From assembly GCA_902775595.1 (NCBI GenBank), contig CACYNF010000021.1, forward strand, positions 1 through 32,399: a stretch of 32,399 bases of DNA. The letters run 5' to 3'. Below, piece by piece: positions 16,109 through 24,256 of the stretch. Numbering within the stretch: the stretch's first letter is position 1; the number at the start of each line of letters is the position of its first letter. The stretch is from an uncultured bacterium. Its GTDB lineage: Bacteria; Verrucomicrobiota; Kiritimatiellia; RFP12; UBA1067. Below the pieces are notes generated by a model. It made no database searches and had not been told where the DNA came from. It saw only the letters and a program-made list of their open reading frames with translations. A program made the position numbers and the translations under genes.

Positions 16109-18270
16109 AGATCGTTGTGCAGGTGTTCTTCTGGAAGCCGAGGAACTGGCGCAAGGGCTTCAAGGCAAAGCTCGAGTCGCGGCTCTATTCGATCGCGATC
16201 CGCCGCCGCGCGAAGTCGTGCGGAAGGGGTCTCCTCGTCCTCGGTCCTGGCGTCAACGTCACCTCCAGCACGACGATCGGCGACGGCGCGGGGTTCGGGA
16301 AGCGCGTCAAGATCTTCGGCGACGGCCCTGTTTCCATCGGCCGCCGCGCCGTGCTTGCCGAGGATACCGTGGTCTACACGCAGGTGCACGACTACGACCA
16401 CTCCGACGTGCTTCCGTTCGGCTGGGGCTTTACGTATCCCGAGACGAGCATCGGCGACTACGCGTGGCTCGGGATAAAGTGCATAGTGCTTCCCGGCGCC
16501 CGCATAGGCGAAGGCGCGATTGTCCAGGCCGGAAGCGTAGTCATGGGCGTCGTTCCTCCGTGCGCCATCGTCGCGGGGAATCCCGCGAAGGTCATCGGAT
16601 GGCGGGATGTCGAGCACTACAACAAGCTCAAGGTCGCTGCAGGCGAAACGCCCGTAAGGCCCCCTGCGGGGGAGTCGAAAGTTCCAAGTTCGAAGTTGGA
16701 AGCTGGAAGTTCGAAGTCGGGCGCCGAAAGCTCGAAGCTGCGTGACGACCGCCTCGCCGACATATTCTGCGGCGTGTTCTCCGTATTGCCCGAAGAGGCC
16801 GTTGCGATGAAGTACAAGGAGCATCCGGCGTGGGACTCCGCGGGGCAGATGGCGCTTGTCGCCGCGATCGAGCGCGAATACGGCCGGTCTCTCTCCCCCG
16901 GGGAGATATACCGCCTAAGGTCGTACGCCGACGCAATGGACATCGTAAAGCCAAAGGCCGAAAGTCAGAAAGCTTTCGCACCAGGCACCAGGCACCAGGC
17001 ACCAGGCACCGTCTTCGACCTTGACCGCGACGGGACGGCCGTGATAGACGACGGCAGGGAGGTTTCGTACAGGGAGCTCGCGTCTCTCTCGGCCGATGCC
17101 GTCAGGGGGCTTGAGCCGCGGACGGTCAAAGTCGTCGTCAACGGGCAGGACCTCGCGACCGTCGCGCTGTTTGTGGGCTGCGTGAACTCGGGCGTTGTCC
17201 CGCTGATGGTCCCCGCCACGATGGACCCAGGGCTTCTCGCGCGGCTTTGCGCGACGTACGAGGGGAGGCCGACCTCGCAGGACCTCTCGCTTCTCCTCAC
17301 GACCAGCGGCTCCACGGGGAGCCCGAAGCTCGTGCGCATCTCAAGGGAGGGGCTTCGCGCCGACAACAAGATGAGCGAGCGGCTTTTCGGGTTCGACGCC
17401 GCGACGCGCATGACGATGATACTGCCGATCTGCTACGCATGGGGGCTTTCCGTCGCCTGTTCGGTGCTTGAGGCGGGCGGGACCCTCGTGATGACGCGGC
17501 GGACCGTGATGGACGCGGAGCTCGCCGACGTGATGCTTTCGTCGCGCGCGACCCATCTCGCCGGCGTTCCCTACATGTACGAGATGCTGGAGCGCTTCAG
17601 GTTCTTCGAACGCGATTTCCCCGCGCTCAGGGGGCTTCTCGTCTCCGGCGGCGCGCTCGCGCCGGCGCTGAGGCGCAAGTTCGCCGAAAGCGCGAAGGCG
17701 CGCGGGATATCCTTCAGCGAGGGATACGGGCAGACCGAGACGACGGGCGTCATGTCGACGATAAGGACCGATCTCATGCCGGAGCGCATCGGCTCGATCG
17801 GAAAGGCCGGCGAAGGCGGCCGCTTCAGGGTGGACGACGGCGAGCTCGTCTACGAGGGGCCGATCGTCGCGATGGGGTACGCCGTGTGCGCGGAGGACCT
17901 TCTCAAGGGCGACGAGTGGAAGGGGGTTCGACGTACGGGCGACCTGGCGACGATCGACGCAGACGGGTACGTCACGCTCACTGGGCGTGCCTCGCGCTTC
18001 CTCAAGATATTCGGCAACCGCGTCTCTCTTGACGAGGTAGAGAATCTCGTGAAGGACGGCTTCGCTGGCTCAGGATGCGCGGCGACAGGCGCAGACAACG
18101 ACTTGCATGTCTTCGTCTGCGGCGTTTCCGCTGCGGACGTCGAGAAGTTCCTCGTCGCGAAACTCCACTTCAACGCGACGGTGGTGAAGGTCCATGTCTT
18201 GGATTCTATCCCGCTCAACGCGAACGGGAAGACCGACTATCCAAAATTGAAGGGGATGTGCGGCAAATGA
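16090..18270 (+). CDS. Acyltransferase-ACP-adenylation fusion protein
   Basis: The 726-residue protein joins three modules. Residues 45-175 form a left-handed beta-helix acyltransferase of the maltose/xenobiotic type (hexapeptide repeats, probable catalytic His100 or His104 in VHDYDHSD, and the end motif GNPAKVIG). Residues 218-286 are an acyl-carrier-like domain with the phosphopantetheine site WDSAGQM (Ser250). Residues 310-726 are an adenylation domain with TTSGSTGSPK, GYGQTETTG, TGDLATIDADGY and catalytic Lys714 in NANGKTDY. The order suggests activation of an acid, loading on the carrier and transfer to a sugar. Both linkers (195-216 and 286-307) are encoded by heptamer repeat tracts. 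The start ATG 16090 overlaps the kinase gene by 19 bases. Substrate acid and acceptor are unknown. Confidence 0.85.
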   Translation: MVKFFVKIVVQVFFWKPRNWRKGFKAKLESRLYSIAIRRRAKSCGRGLLVLGPGVNVTSSTTIGDGAGFGKRVKIFGDGPVSIGRRAVLAEDTVVYTQVHDYDHSDVLPFGWGFTYPETSIGDYAWLGIKCIVLPGARIGEGAIVQAGSVVMGVVPPCAIVAGNPAKVIGWRDVEHYNKLKVAAGETPVRPPAGESKVPSSKLEAGSSKSGAESSKLRDDRLADIFCGVFSVLPEEAVAMKYKEHPAWDSAGQMALVAAIEREYGRSLSPGEIYRLRSYADAMDIVKPKAESQKAFAPGTRHQAPGTVFDLDRDGTAVIDDGREVSYRELASLSADAVRGLEPRTVKVVVNGQDLATVALFVGCVNSGVVPLMVPATMDPGLLARLCATYEGRPTSQDLSLLLTTSGSTGSPKLVRISREGLRADNKMSERLFGFDAATRMTMILPICYAWGLSVACSVLEAGGTLVMTRRTVMDAELADVMLSSRATHLAGVPYMYEMLERFRFFERDFPALRGLLVSGGALAPALRRKFAESAKARGISFSEGYGQTETTGVMSTIRTDLMPERIGSIGKAGEGGRFRVDDGELVYEGPIVAMGYAVCAEDLLKGDEWKGVRRTGDLATIDADGYVTLTGRASRFLKIFGNRVSLDEVENLVKDGFAGSGCAATGADNDLHVFVCGVSAADVEKFLVAKLHFNATVVKVHVLDSIPLNANGKTDYPKLKGMCGK
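16674..16736. repeat. In-frame heptamer tract, acyltransferase-ACP linker
   Basis: Nine consecutive 7-mers in one register (GTCGAAA, GTTCCAA, GTTCGAA, GTTGGAA, GCTGGAA, GTTCGAA, GTCGGGC, GCCGAAA, GCTCGAA) occupy 63 bases, which is 21 codons. They encode a Ser/Lys/Glu-rich linker (about residues 195-216). Because 7 is not a multiple of 3, only multiples of three units keep the frame. A CCCCCTGCGGGGG hairpin at about 16660-16672 precedes it. Confidence 0.75.
16947..17009. repeat. In-frame heptamer tract, ACP-adenylation linker
   Basis: Four perfect CAGGCAC units (16982-17009) follow AAAGCCA, AAGGCCG, AAAGTCA, GAAAGCT and a degenerate fifth unit in the same register. Together they make nine units and 63 bases. 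The encoded linker (about residues 286-307) contains the repeated Pro-Gly-Thr-Arg-His-Gln-Ala. It has the same length as the tract in the first linker of this gene but a different unit sequence. Confidence 0.75.
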
Positions 18271-19316
18271 GCAGCGAGCTGACAGACGAGGAGCGTCGCA
18301 GCATCGAGACGCGCGAATGGGAGAAGGTTGTCTCCGGCGGGGGCTGCCACCGCAAGGGCAACGTCCGTCTCTTCGGAGACGTCAGGCTTCTCAGGTTCAA
18401 GCTTTCCAAGGGACCTAAGAGGTTTCTTACCTTCCATCCGAAGGAGACTCCGCTTGCGACGTTCAAGCTTGGCCGTACGGCGTGGGCAGTCGTGAGGCAG
18501 GACGGCGAACTTGAGGAAAGGCAGGTCCCGATCGCGAGCGAAGCCAATGCCCTCGTCCGCGTGAAGCTCGCCGTTTCGCGCGTCCTGCAGGCGCCTGTCA
18601 TCTTCCTTAAGGGGCTTTTCAGGAGGCGGAAGAAGTTCTCGCACTTCCTGCTCTGCGGATGCAACTGTGAGCTCGCCTACCGCTTCGTCAGGGCCAACGG
18701 ATTCCTCGACTCCACTTTCTTCGCCTGGGCGAGCGCAGGCGACTGCAAGGATCTCGTGGCGGCTCTCCGCCGCTTCGACGACATTTTCGCCGGGGAGATG
18801 ACCTTCGACCCGACTGCGAACGACATATTCATGTGCTCCAATACCGGCACCGTCGCGCATTCGCGCTACTCGCCGAAGGGCGGCGGCGCGAAGCCCGAGA
18901 GGAAGGCGTCGGACATTGAGTCTGAGAAGGCCGAGTTGCGTTCGCGCATGAACCACCTCCGCGAGAAGTTCCGCCGCCAGCTCAGTGACGACGAGTCGAC
19001 CCTCGTCGTCGTCAAGTTGCGCCCGGAGGAATGTCCCGAGGGCGACGCCCGCATCAAGGCGCTTGACGCGCAGCTTCGCGAGATGGGCGGGCGCAACTAC
19101 TCGATCCTCGCCGTCTGCCGCAAGGCCGACGCCGTGCATTTCCCGAAGGAGCATCCCGGCTATTACCTGCGCACCGTCTCCAGCTACAATCCCGAGTGGA
19201 AGGCCGCGACGGAACAGTTCGGCGACAGGGCGGGATGGACCGTCATCTGGCGCGAGTTCGCGCCGATGAAGAAACTCGTCCAGCACAAGACGTACAAGTT
19301 CGAGGAAGGGCATTGA
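18267..19316 (+). CDS. Long-form DUF1796-like protein, copy A
   Basis: The 349-residue protein has about 120 N-terminal residues of unknown fold (CHRKGNVRLFGDVRLLRFK, TAWAVVRQDGELEERQVPIA), then a DUF1796-like core. The core reads HFLLCGCNCELAYRFVRANG and FLDSTFFAWA, with TGTVAHSRY 64 residues later. Cys134 and His198 line up with Cys22/His96 of the short form at 14037. A helix ELRSRMNHLREKFRRQL and strand TLVVVKLRPEE follow, then VHFPKEHPGYYLRTVSSYNP and WTVIWREFAPM. It is clearly paralogous to 20994-22013 over its whole length. ATG 18267 overlaps the upstream stop (ATGA), and the stop overlaps the next ATG by one base. Role unknown; placement suggests glycan assembly or modification. Confidence 0.65.
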   Translation: MSSELTDEERRSIETREWEKVVSGGGCHRKGNVRLFGDVRLLRFKLSKGPKRFLTFHPKETPLATFKLGRTAWAVVRQDGELEERQVPIASEANALVRVKLAVSRVLQAPVIFLKGLFRRRKKFSHFLLCGCNCELAYRFVRANGFLDSTFFAWASAGDCKDLVAALRRFDDIFAGEMTFDPTANDIFMCSNTGTVAHSRYSPKGGGAKPERKASDIESEKAELRSRMNHLREKFRRQLSDDESTLVVVKLRPEECPEGDARIKALDAQLREMGGRNYSILAVCRKADAVHFPKEHPGYYLRTVSSYNPEWKAATEQFGDRAGWTVIWREFAPMKKLVQHKTYKFEEGH

Positions 19317-20113
19317 TGATACCGAAGACGATACACTACGTCTGGGTGGGCGATGCGCCGAAGCCGCGGCAGGTCCTCGACTGCATCGAGAGCTGGCGCC
19401 GCTTCTGCCCCGGCTGGGAGATACGCGAATGGGGAAACGACTTCGCCTCGACGGTCGGCAACCGGTATGTTCGCGAGGCCCTTGCCCATCGCAAGTGGGC
19501 CTTTGTCGCAGACTGGGTGCGGCTTCACGCCCTCGTGGCGTGCGGCGGATTCTATCTCGACACGGACATGGAGATGGAGAAGCCCTTCGACGACTTCCTC
19601 GGGGAGAAGTTCGTCATCAGCTGGGAGCGGATGAACGGCCGCACGAACTTCAACTGCGGCGTAATCGGCTGCGAGCCGGAGAACGAAGTCGCCAAGGGGC
19701 TTCTCGCCCTCTACGACGACCTGCCGTTCGTCAAGCCCGACGGAGAGCTCGACCAGACGCCGAACACCGTCCGGTTCCTTGCGCATTTCGAGTCGGTGTG
19801 GAAGGTGCATCCGTCGGCCGACGGAATGGACACTGTCCGCTTCGGCGACGGCGGAGTCGTCTATCCGTGGACCTACTTCCTTCCCGGCGGCGGCTATACG
19901 CGCCATTTATACGAAGCGTCGTGGCTCGACCCTTGGCTTCGCAAGGTGTGGCTGAAGGCGGGGAAGTACAAGCTTGTCCGCTTCAAGCGCCGCAAGGAAG
20001 TCTCGGCGTCTGCGCCAGTCGCGCTGATGGACGGGGAACGTCGTGTCGCGTCGCTCCCGATTGGAAGCCGCAAGCGCGTCGTGCTTGTAAGGACGGAGGT
20101 GCCGCATGGCTGA
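19316..20113 (+). CDS. GT32-type glycosyltransferase (DXD sugar-binding family)
   Basis: The 265-residue protein begins with MIPKTIHYVWVGDAPKP, the hallmark of the glycosyltransferase sugar-binding region (PF04488, GT32; Och1/mannosyl- and capsular-type transferases). The metal-binding DXD motif is D82-T-D84 in GGFYLDTDME, preceded by FVADWVRLHAL. GVIGCEPEN and YPWTYFLPGG are the usual acceptor-side motifs. The ATG overlaps the stop of the preceding gene by one base (TGATG), and its 3' end overlaps the following gene by 8 bases. It probably adds one sugar, with retention, to a lipid-linked acceptor at the inner membrane. Donor sugar not predictable. Confidence 0.85.
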   Translation: MIPKTIHYVWVGDAPKPRQVLDCIESWRRFCPGWEIREWGNDFASTVGNRYVREALAHRKWAFVADWVRLHALVACGGFYLDTDMEMEKPFDDFLGEKFVISWERMNGRTNFNCGVIGCEPENEVAKGLLALYDDLPFVKPDGELDQTPNTVRFLAHFESVWKVHPSADGMDTVRFGDGGVVYPWTYFLPGGGYTRHLYEASWLDPWLRKVWLKAGKYKLVRFKRRKEVSASAPVALMDGERRVASLPIGSRKRVVLVRTEVPHG

Positions 20114-20975
20114 TGGAAGCGACTGCTCCGGCTGCGTCTTCGTCGCAGTTGTGCGCGACCACGACATGTACGCACGGCTCGTGAAGGGCAATCCGAGCAA
20201 CGCCGGCGGCGAGTTCGTCGCGTTCGACAACCTTGCGGAAAACCTTTCGGTAACGGCGCGATACAACTCTTTCCTCGACTCGTGGGACTATTCGCGCGAG
20301 GCGTGGTTTGTCTTCGTCCATGAGGACTACGAGTTCCTCGAGCCCGTGGGGCCGCTTCTCGCAAAAGCGGACCGCAAAAGCATATACGGCACCTGCGGAG
20401 CGCGCTCGACGCATCCGGGCGACGACATCGTGTGGGCGCTCAACTCCAATCGCGACGGGACTAACCTCGGCGTCTACGGCCGTCCGTTCCGCGGACAGCC
20501 GACTGTCCTGACGTCCGACTGCAACTGCCTCATGGTCCACTCGAGCCTCGTCAGGGAGTTCGGGCTCAGGTTCGACGAGAAGCTGACATTCGACCTCTAT
20601 GCCGAGGATTTCGAGATCGGCGCGTTCGAGAGGTTCGGCATCGCCACGAGGATCCTGGGCGTTGCCAACCACCACTATTCGTTCGGCAACATCGCGCCGC
20701 GCTTTTTCGTCCAGAGGCGGTATTTGATGGACAAGTACAGGGATGCGAGCCGCGTCTACGGAACGACGACGAAGCAGCTAATTGGGCCTCTGACGCTCGT
20801 TCTTGCGGCGAAGCGCGCGAACCGCCGCAGGAGGCGATTCGGGTGGCTGCGGCGCATCGGTCGCTTCTTCTGGTACCGCAAGTATTCGCGGGACGGGTAC
20901 ATGCGGCTCCGCGTGCTCGGTTTCCGCGCCAGGTTCCGGGCGGCTGGGAAGTATGCGGAGCATATGGGGTTTTAA
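20106..20975 (+). CDS. StrF/GT2-like glycosyltransferase
   Basis: The 289-residue protein resembles the Glyco_tranf_2_5/StrF-type family (PF13712). CVFVAVVRDHDMYARLVKGN opens it, WFVFVHEDYEFLEP (about 66-79) carries the acidic metal-binding region, and TSDCNCLMVHSSLV with LTFDLYAEDFEIGAFERFG forms the second half. In known members the HxDv/HED motif holds the nucleotide-sugar metal. The C-terminal ~75 residues are strongly basic (RRRRRFGWLRRIGRFFW) and probably bind the membrane surface. It overlaps the upstream gene by 8 bases and is followed after 18 bases by the second long-form DUF1796-like gene. Confidence 0.75.
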   Translation: MADGSDCSGCVFVAVVRDHDMYARLVKGNPSNAGGEFVAFDNLAENLSVTARYNSFLDSWDYSREAWFVFVHEDYEFLEPVGPLLAKADRKSIYGTCGARSTHPGDDIVWALNSNRDGTNLGVYGRPFRGQPTVLTSDCNCLMVHSSLVREFGLRFDEKLTFDLYAEDFEIGAFERFGIATRILGVANHHYSFGNIAPRFFVQRRYLMDKYRDASRVYGTTTKQLIGPLTLVLAAKRANRRRRRFGWLRRIGRFFWYRKYSRDGYMRLRVLGFRARFRAAGKYAEHMGF

Positions 20976-20993
20976 CACAGGAGACTGCGATCG

Positions 20994-22013
20994 ATGGACG
21001 ACAGGACTAAGCGCGAGGAGACGGAGAAAAAGGCGTGGGACACGCTTGTGTCCGGCGCGGAGTGCTTCCGCAAGGGCAACATCCGGATCTTCGGGAACAT
21101 CAGGCTACTCAGGTTCAAGACCGGGATAGGCGACTGGACGGAGCTCCCGCTGCATCCGAGCGAGACGCTTCTGAAGACGTTTCGCGTGCGGCGAACGGCG
21201 TGGGCGCTAGTCAGGCAGAACGGCGAACTCGACGAGCGGCAGGTCCCGATTGCAAGCGACCGCGACGTGTTCGTGCGTCTGAAGCTCGCGCTGAAGCGCG
21301 CGGTCCAGGCGCCGGCGCTCTTCGCCGCCGGGCTCTTCACCAGGCGCCGCAGATACTCCCACTTCCTCCTGCTCGGGTGGAACTGCGAGGTGGCGTACCG
21401 GTATCTGCGCGCAAACGGATTCCTCGACTCGACGTTCTTCGCGTGGGCCGGGGGGCTTGACTGCGAGGGGATGCTCAACGCGCTTCGGCATTTCGACGAG
21501 CTCTTCACCGGCGAGCTCGCGTTCGCGCCGGGCGGGCACGGCATCTTCCAGGACCTGGCGACCGGCGTCAGGATGCACTCCCACTGGGCTCCGTCCGCGG
21601 ACGGGACGCTCCCGGACATCGAGGAGATGAAGTCCGAACTGCGCTCACGCGCCGCGCATCTCAGGGAGAAGTTCTACCGGCAGCTCAGGGACGACGAGCC
21701 GACGCTCGCGGTTATGAAGCTGAAGCCGGCCGACTGTCCCAAGGGGGACTTCCACGCCCGCAGGCTTCTCGCGCAGCTCCGCGAGATGGGCGGGAGGAAC
21801 CTGCAGCTGCTCATCATCTGCCAGCGCGCCGACGCCGTTCATTTCCCGGCCGAGCATCCAGACTACTTCCTGCGGACGGTTTCGCGCTACAATCCCGACT
21901 GGCAGGTCGTCACCGAGCAGCTCGGCGACCGTTTCGGATGGATGAGAATATGGCGGGAGTTCGTCCCGATGCACGTCCTGAAGCAGAACAAGAAGTACAA
22001 GTTCGACAGGTAG
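20994..22013 (+). CDS. Long-form DUF1796-like protein, copy B
   Basis: The 339-residue protein is a paralogue of 18267-19316. It shares the N-terminal block (FRKGNIRIFGNIRLLRFK, TAWALVRQNGELDERQVPIA), the core HFLLLGWNCEVAYRYLRANG with FLDSTFFAWA, and the tail REMGGRN, DAVHFP, LRTVSRYNP and REFVPM. The candidate catalytic pair is Cys131 and His195 (TGVRMHSHW; His197 also possible), with the same 64-residue spacing as copy A. AGGAG at 20979-20983 lies 10 bases before ATG 20994, the only normal leader inside this unit. It is the last gene before the promoter at 22031. Function unknown. Confidence 0.65.
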   Translation: MDDRTKREETEKKAWDTLVSGAECFRKGNIRIFGNIRLLRFKTGIGDWTELPLHPSETLLKTFRVRRTAWALVRQNGELDERQVPIASDRDVFVRLKLALKRAVQAPALFAAGLFTRRRRYSHFLLLGWNCEVAYRYLRANGFLDSTFFAWAGGLDCEGMLNALRHFDELFTGELAFAPGGHGIFQDLATGVRMHSHWAPSADGTLPDIEEMKSELRSRAAHLREKFYRQLRDDEPTLAVMKLKPADCPKGDFHARRLLAQLREMGGRNLQLLIICQRADAVHFPAEHPDYFLRTVSRYNPDWQVVTEQLGDRFGWMRIWREFVPMHVLKQNKKYKFDR

Positions 22014-22030
22014 TGCCCATCCCCCATTTA

Positions 22031-22039
22031 TGGTATAAT
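22031..22039 (+). promoter_or_regulatory. Extended -10 promoter (TGGTATAAT) for the transaminase operon
   Basis: TGGTATAAT lies in the 33-base gap after the long-form DUF1796 gene. The predicted transcript start is 22046, one base before ATG 22047, and there is no Shine-Dalgarno in the seven-base spacer. Near-leaderless start. Confidence 0.78.
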
Positions 22040-22046
22040 CTTCCCC

Positions 22047-23177
22047 ATGAAGCGATTTGAAGAACCAGTTCTGGTTACGCGCCCGTATCTTCCGGACCTC
22101 GATGCGTTCAAGGCGGGGTGCGAGGAGATATGGGGCAATCGCTGGCTGACGAACAACGGCCCTGTGCTTAGGCGCTTCCAGAGCGCGCTTGCCGGGTACA
22201 TGGGGGTCCCGGAAAGCGGCCTCTCGCTGTTCGTGAACGGCACTCTCGCGCTTGAACTCGGCTTCTATGCGCTTGGGCTTTCGGGGGCTGAGGTCGTTAC
22301 TACGCCGTTTACCTTTGTCGCTACGAGCCATGCGCTCAAGAGAATTGGCGCTACACCCGTCTTTGCGGACGTCGATCCCGAGACGCTGTGCCTCTCTCCC
22401 GAGGCTGCGGAGAAGGCAATCACGCCGCGTACGAAGGCCATCGTGCCTGTTCACGTCTACGGCCACCCGTGCGACGTCGATGGCTTTGCCAAGCTTGGCG
22501 AGAAGTACGGCGTCAAGATCGTCTACGATGCCGCGCACGCCTTTGGTGCAGGCCTCCAGTCGCACGGAGACATGTCGATGTACTCCTTCCACCCGACGAA
22601 GCTCTTTCACAGTTGTGAAGGAGGGCTTCTCGTGTTCCGCGACGAGTCACTCCGGGAGCGGCTTGCGGAGCTCAGGAACTTTGCAATCAAGGGCGAGCTT
22701 TCCTGCGTAGACGTCGGCACTAACGCCAAGATGAACGAGCTTCAGGCGCTCATGGGTTTGGAATGCCTGAAGGCGATGCCGGGGATACTCGCCTCGCGCG
22801 CCGAAATTCACGCTGCGTACCGTGAGGCGTTTGCGGGACGTGCGGACGTGAAGTTCCTTGATCCCAGGTCCTTCCCGTCGCCGGGCGCCGAAGGCTTCTC
22901 GCCAAACTATGCCTACTGCCCGATTCTCTTCAAGGACTTGGAGACGCGCGAACGCGTCTACGCCGAGCTCAAGGAGAAGTGCAACGTGTTTACGAGGCGA
23001 TACTTCTATCCGCTGCTTACTGATTTTGCGCCATACGCGGACGCGAAGGGATCGTGCCCCGTTGCCGAAGACGCCGCTCGCCGCGTCCTTACGCTTCCTA
23101 CTTATTATGGCCTTTCGGCCGACGATGCGCGCGCGATAGCGGGCAATGTCCTTGAAATACTCGATACAAAGGTGTGA
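22047..23177 (+). CDS. DegT/DnrJ/EryC1-family sugar aminotransferase
   Basis: The 376-residue protein is a PLP-dependent aminotransferase of the DegT/DnrJ/EryC1/StrS family (PF01041), which aminates nucleotide-linked ketosugars. NRWLTNNGPVLRRFQSALA is the typical N-terminus, then FVNGTLALELGFYALGL, VVTTPFTFVATSHA, IVPVHVYGHPCD, YDAAHAFGAG and the PLP-lysine motif SFHPTKLFHSCEGG (Lys185). With RmlB in the same window the likely substrate is dTDP-4-keto-6-deoxyglucose, giving a 4-amino-4,6-dideoxy sugar, but this is inference. It starts a three-gene operon with the ATP-grasp and GT2 genes. Confidence 0.9.
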   Translation: MKRFEEPVLVTRPYLPDLDAFKAGCEEIWGNRWLTNNGPVLRRFQSALAGYMGVPESGLSLFVNGTLALELGFYALGLSGAEVVTTPFTFVATSHALKRIGATPVFADVDPETLCLSPEAAEKAITPRTKAIVPVHVYGHPCDVDGFAKLGEKYGVKIVYDAAHAFGAGLQSHGDMSMYSFHPTKLFHSCEGGLLVFRDESLRERLAELRNFAIKGELSCVDVGTNAKMNELQALMGLECLKAMPGILASRAEIHAAYREAFAGRADVKFLDPRSFPSPGAEGFSPNYAYCPILFKDLETRERVYAELKEKCNVFTRRYFYPLLTDFAPYADAKGSCPVAEDAARRVLTLPTYYGLSADDARAIAGNVLEILDTKV

Positions 23178-23179
23178 AA

Positions 23180-24256
23180 ATGAAAAGATTGAAGATACTC
23201 GTTACTGGTGCCTGCGGCGTGACGTCGCGGAGCGTCGTGAGGTCGCTCAACCTGAGCCCTGTCTATCGCGACAAGTGCGAATTCATCGGCACCGACGTCT
23301 GCAACCTTGAATACGGACTGTATGAAGGATTGTATGAAAAGGTGTACCGCGTGCCGTATTTCAACGACCCTGGATACCGGGATGCGATGGAGCGCATCAT
23401 CGCCGAAAACGAAGTGGAGTACGCAATCGTCATTCCCGAGCCGGAAATGCTCGAGTGGTGCGAACGGCCGTTTGACGTGAAGTTCCACCGCATCCCTTCG
23501 AAGTTCGGGCGCAGCGTCCTCAGCAAGAAAAACCTCTATGATAACCTCGCGGGCCTGCCGATCGTCCCGAAATACCAGATACTCTCCCGCAGCGAGATAA
23601 TGGAACATCCCGACCGCGTGGGGCTTCTGTATCCGTTCTGGGTTCGTGACTTCGCCGAGGGGTCGACGTCCGGGAAGGGGTCGTTCAAGGCCGAGAGCGT
23701 CGCTGAGCTCCAGGCGTGGGCGACAATCAACCGCGGCATCCCGGAGTTCATGCTTTCGGAATTCCTTCCCGGGCGGAACCTGGCCTGCTTCACCCTGTTC
23801 TCGAATGGAAGGCTCGTCAAGTACGGCGTCGCTGAACGCATTGAGTACGTCATGGGGAAGGTCGCCGTCTCTGGCATTACCGGCAATACCTCCAAGGGAC
23901 GTCTACTTAACTGCCCGGAAGCGCTGGACGTGTCGCTCGCGGCTATAAACGCCATTCTTTCAAAGACAGGGGAGACCATGAACGGACTCGTCGTGACCGA
24001 TCTCAAGTGCAACGCCGAGGGCAAGCCGATCGTAACGGAGATCAACCTTCGCCACGTGGCGTTCACCTCGACCTTTGCCAGCGCCGGTCTCAACTTCAGC
24101 GAATGCCAGATGCTGATTCTCCAGGGGCGCGAGGACGAGATATCCCCCGACCTCACCATGTCGTTCCCCGAAGACAACATCATGCTGCGCGACGTGGACG
24201 GACTTCCGATCTATCGTACCGGATACCGTCCGATTGAACTCGGAGAGTTTCGGTGA
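23180..24256 (+). CDS. ATP-grasp ligase (CarB/PylC-like)
   Basis: The 358-residue protein has an N-terminal Rossmann-like pre-ATP-grasp domain (RLKILVTGACGVTSRSVVRS) and an ATP-grasp core (KKNLYDNLAGLPIVPKY, FWVRDFAEGSTSGKG, LSEFLPGRNLACFTLFSNG). A metal-binding end follows, VTDLKCNAEG with EINLRHVAF (the usual EINxR motif). ATP-grasp enzymes form amide or thioester bonds through acyl-phosphates. Next to a sugar transaminase, it may acylate an amino sugar with an amino acid or other carboxylate. The frame is open from a GTG at 23174, but AAAGG at 23168-23172 is 7 bases from ATG 23180 and too close to the GTG, so 23180 is chosen. It overlaps the next gene as GTGA. Confidence 0.8.
   Translation: MKRLKILVTGACGVTSRSVVRSLNLSPVYRDKCEFIGTDVCNLEYGLYEGLYEKVYRVPYFNDPGYRDAMERIIAENEVEYAIVIPEPEMLEWCERPFDVKFHRIPSKFGRSVLSKKNLYDNLAGLPIVPKYQILSRSEIMEHPDRVGLLYPFWVRDFAEGSTSGKGSFKAESVAELQAWATINRGIPEFMLSEFLPGRNLACFTLFSNGRLVKYGVAERIEYVMGKVAVSGITGNTSKGRLLNCPEALDVSLAAINAILSKTGETMNGLVVTDLKCNAEGKPIVTEINLRHVAFTSTFASAGLNFSECQMLILQGREDEISPDLTMSFPEDNIMLRDVDGLPIYRTGYRPIELGEFR

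Noticed and set aside
16982..17009. Tandem CAGGCAC units as a possible CRISPR-like or minisatellite locus
   Set aside because: Units are 7 bases without spacers and lie inside a reading frame, so it is not CRISPR.
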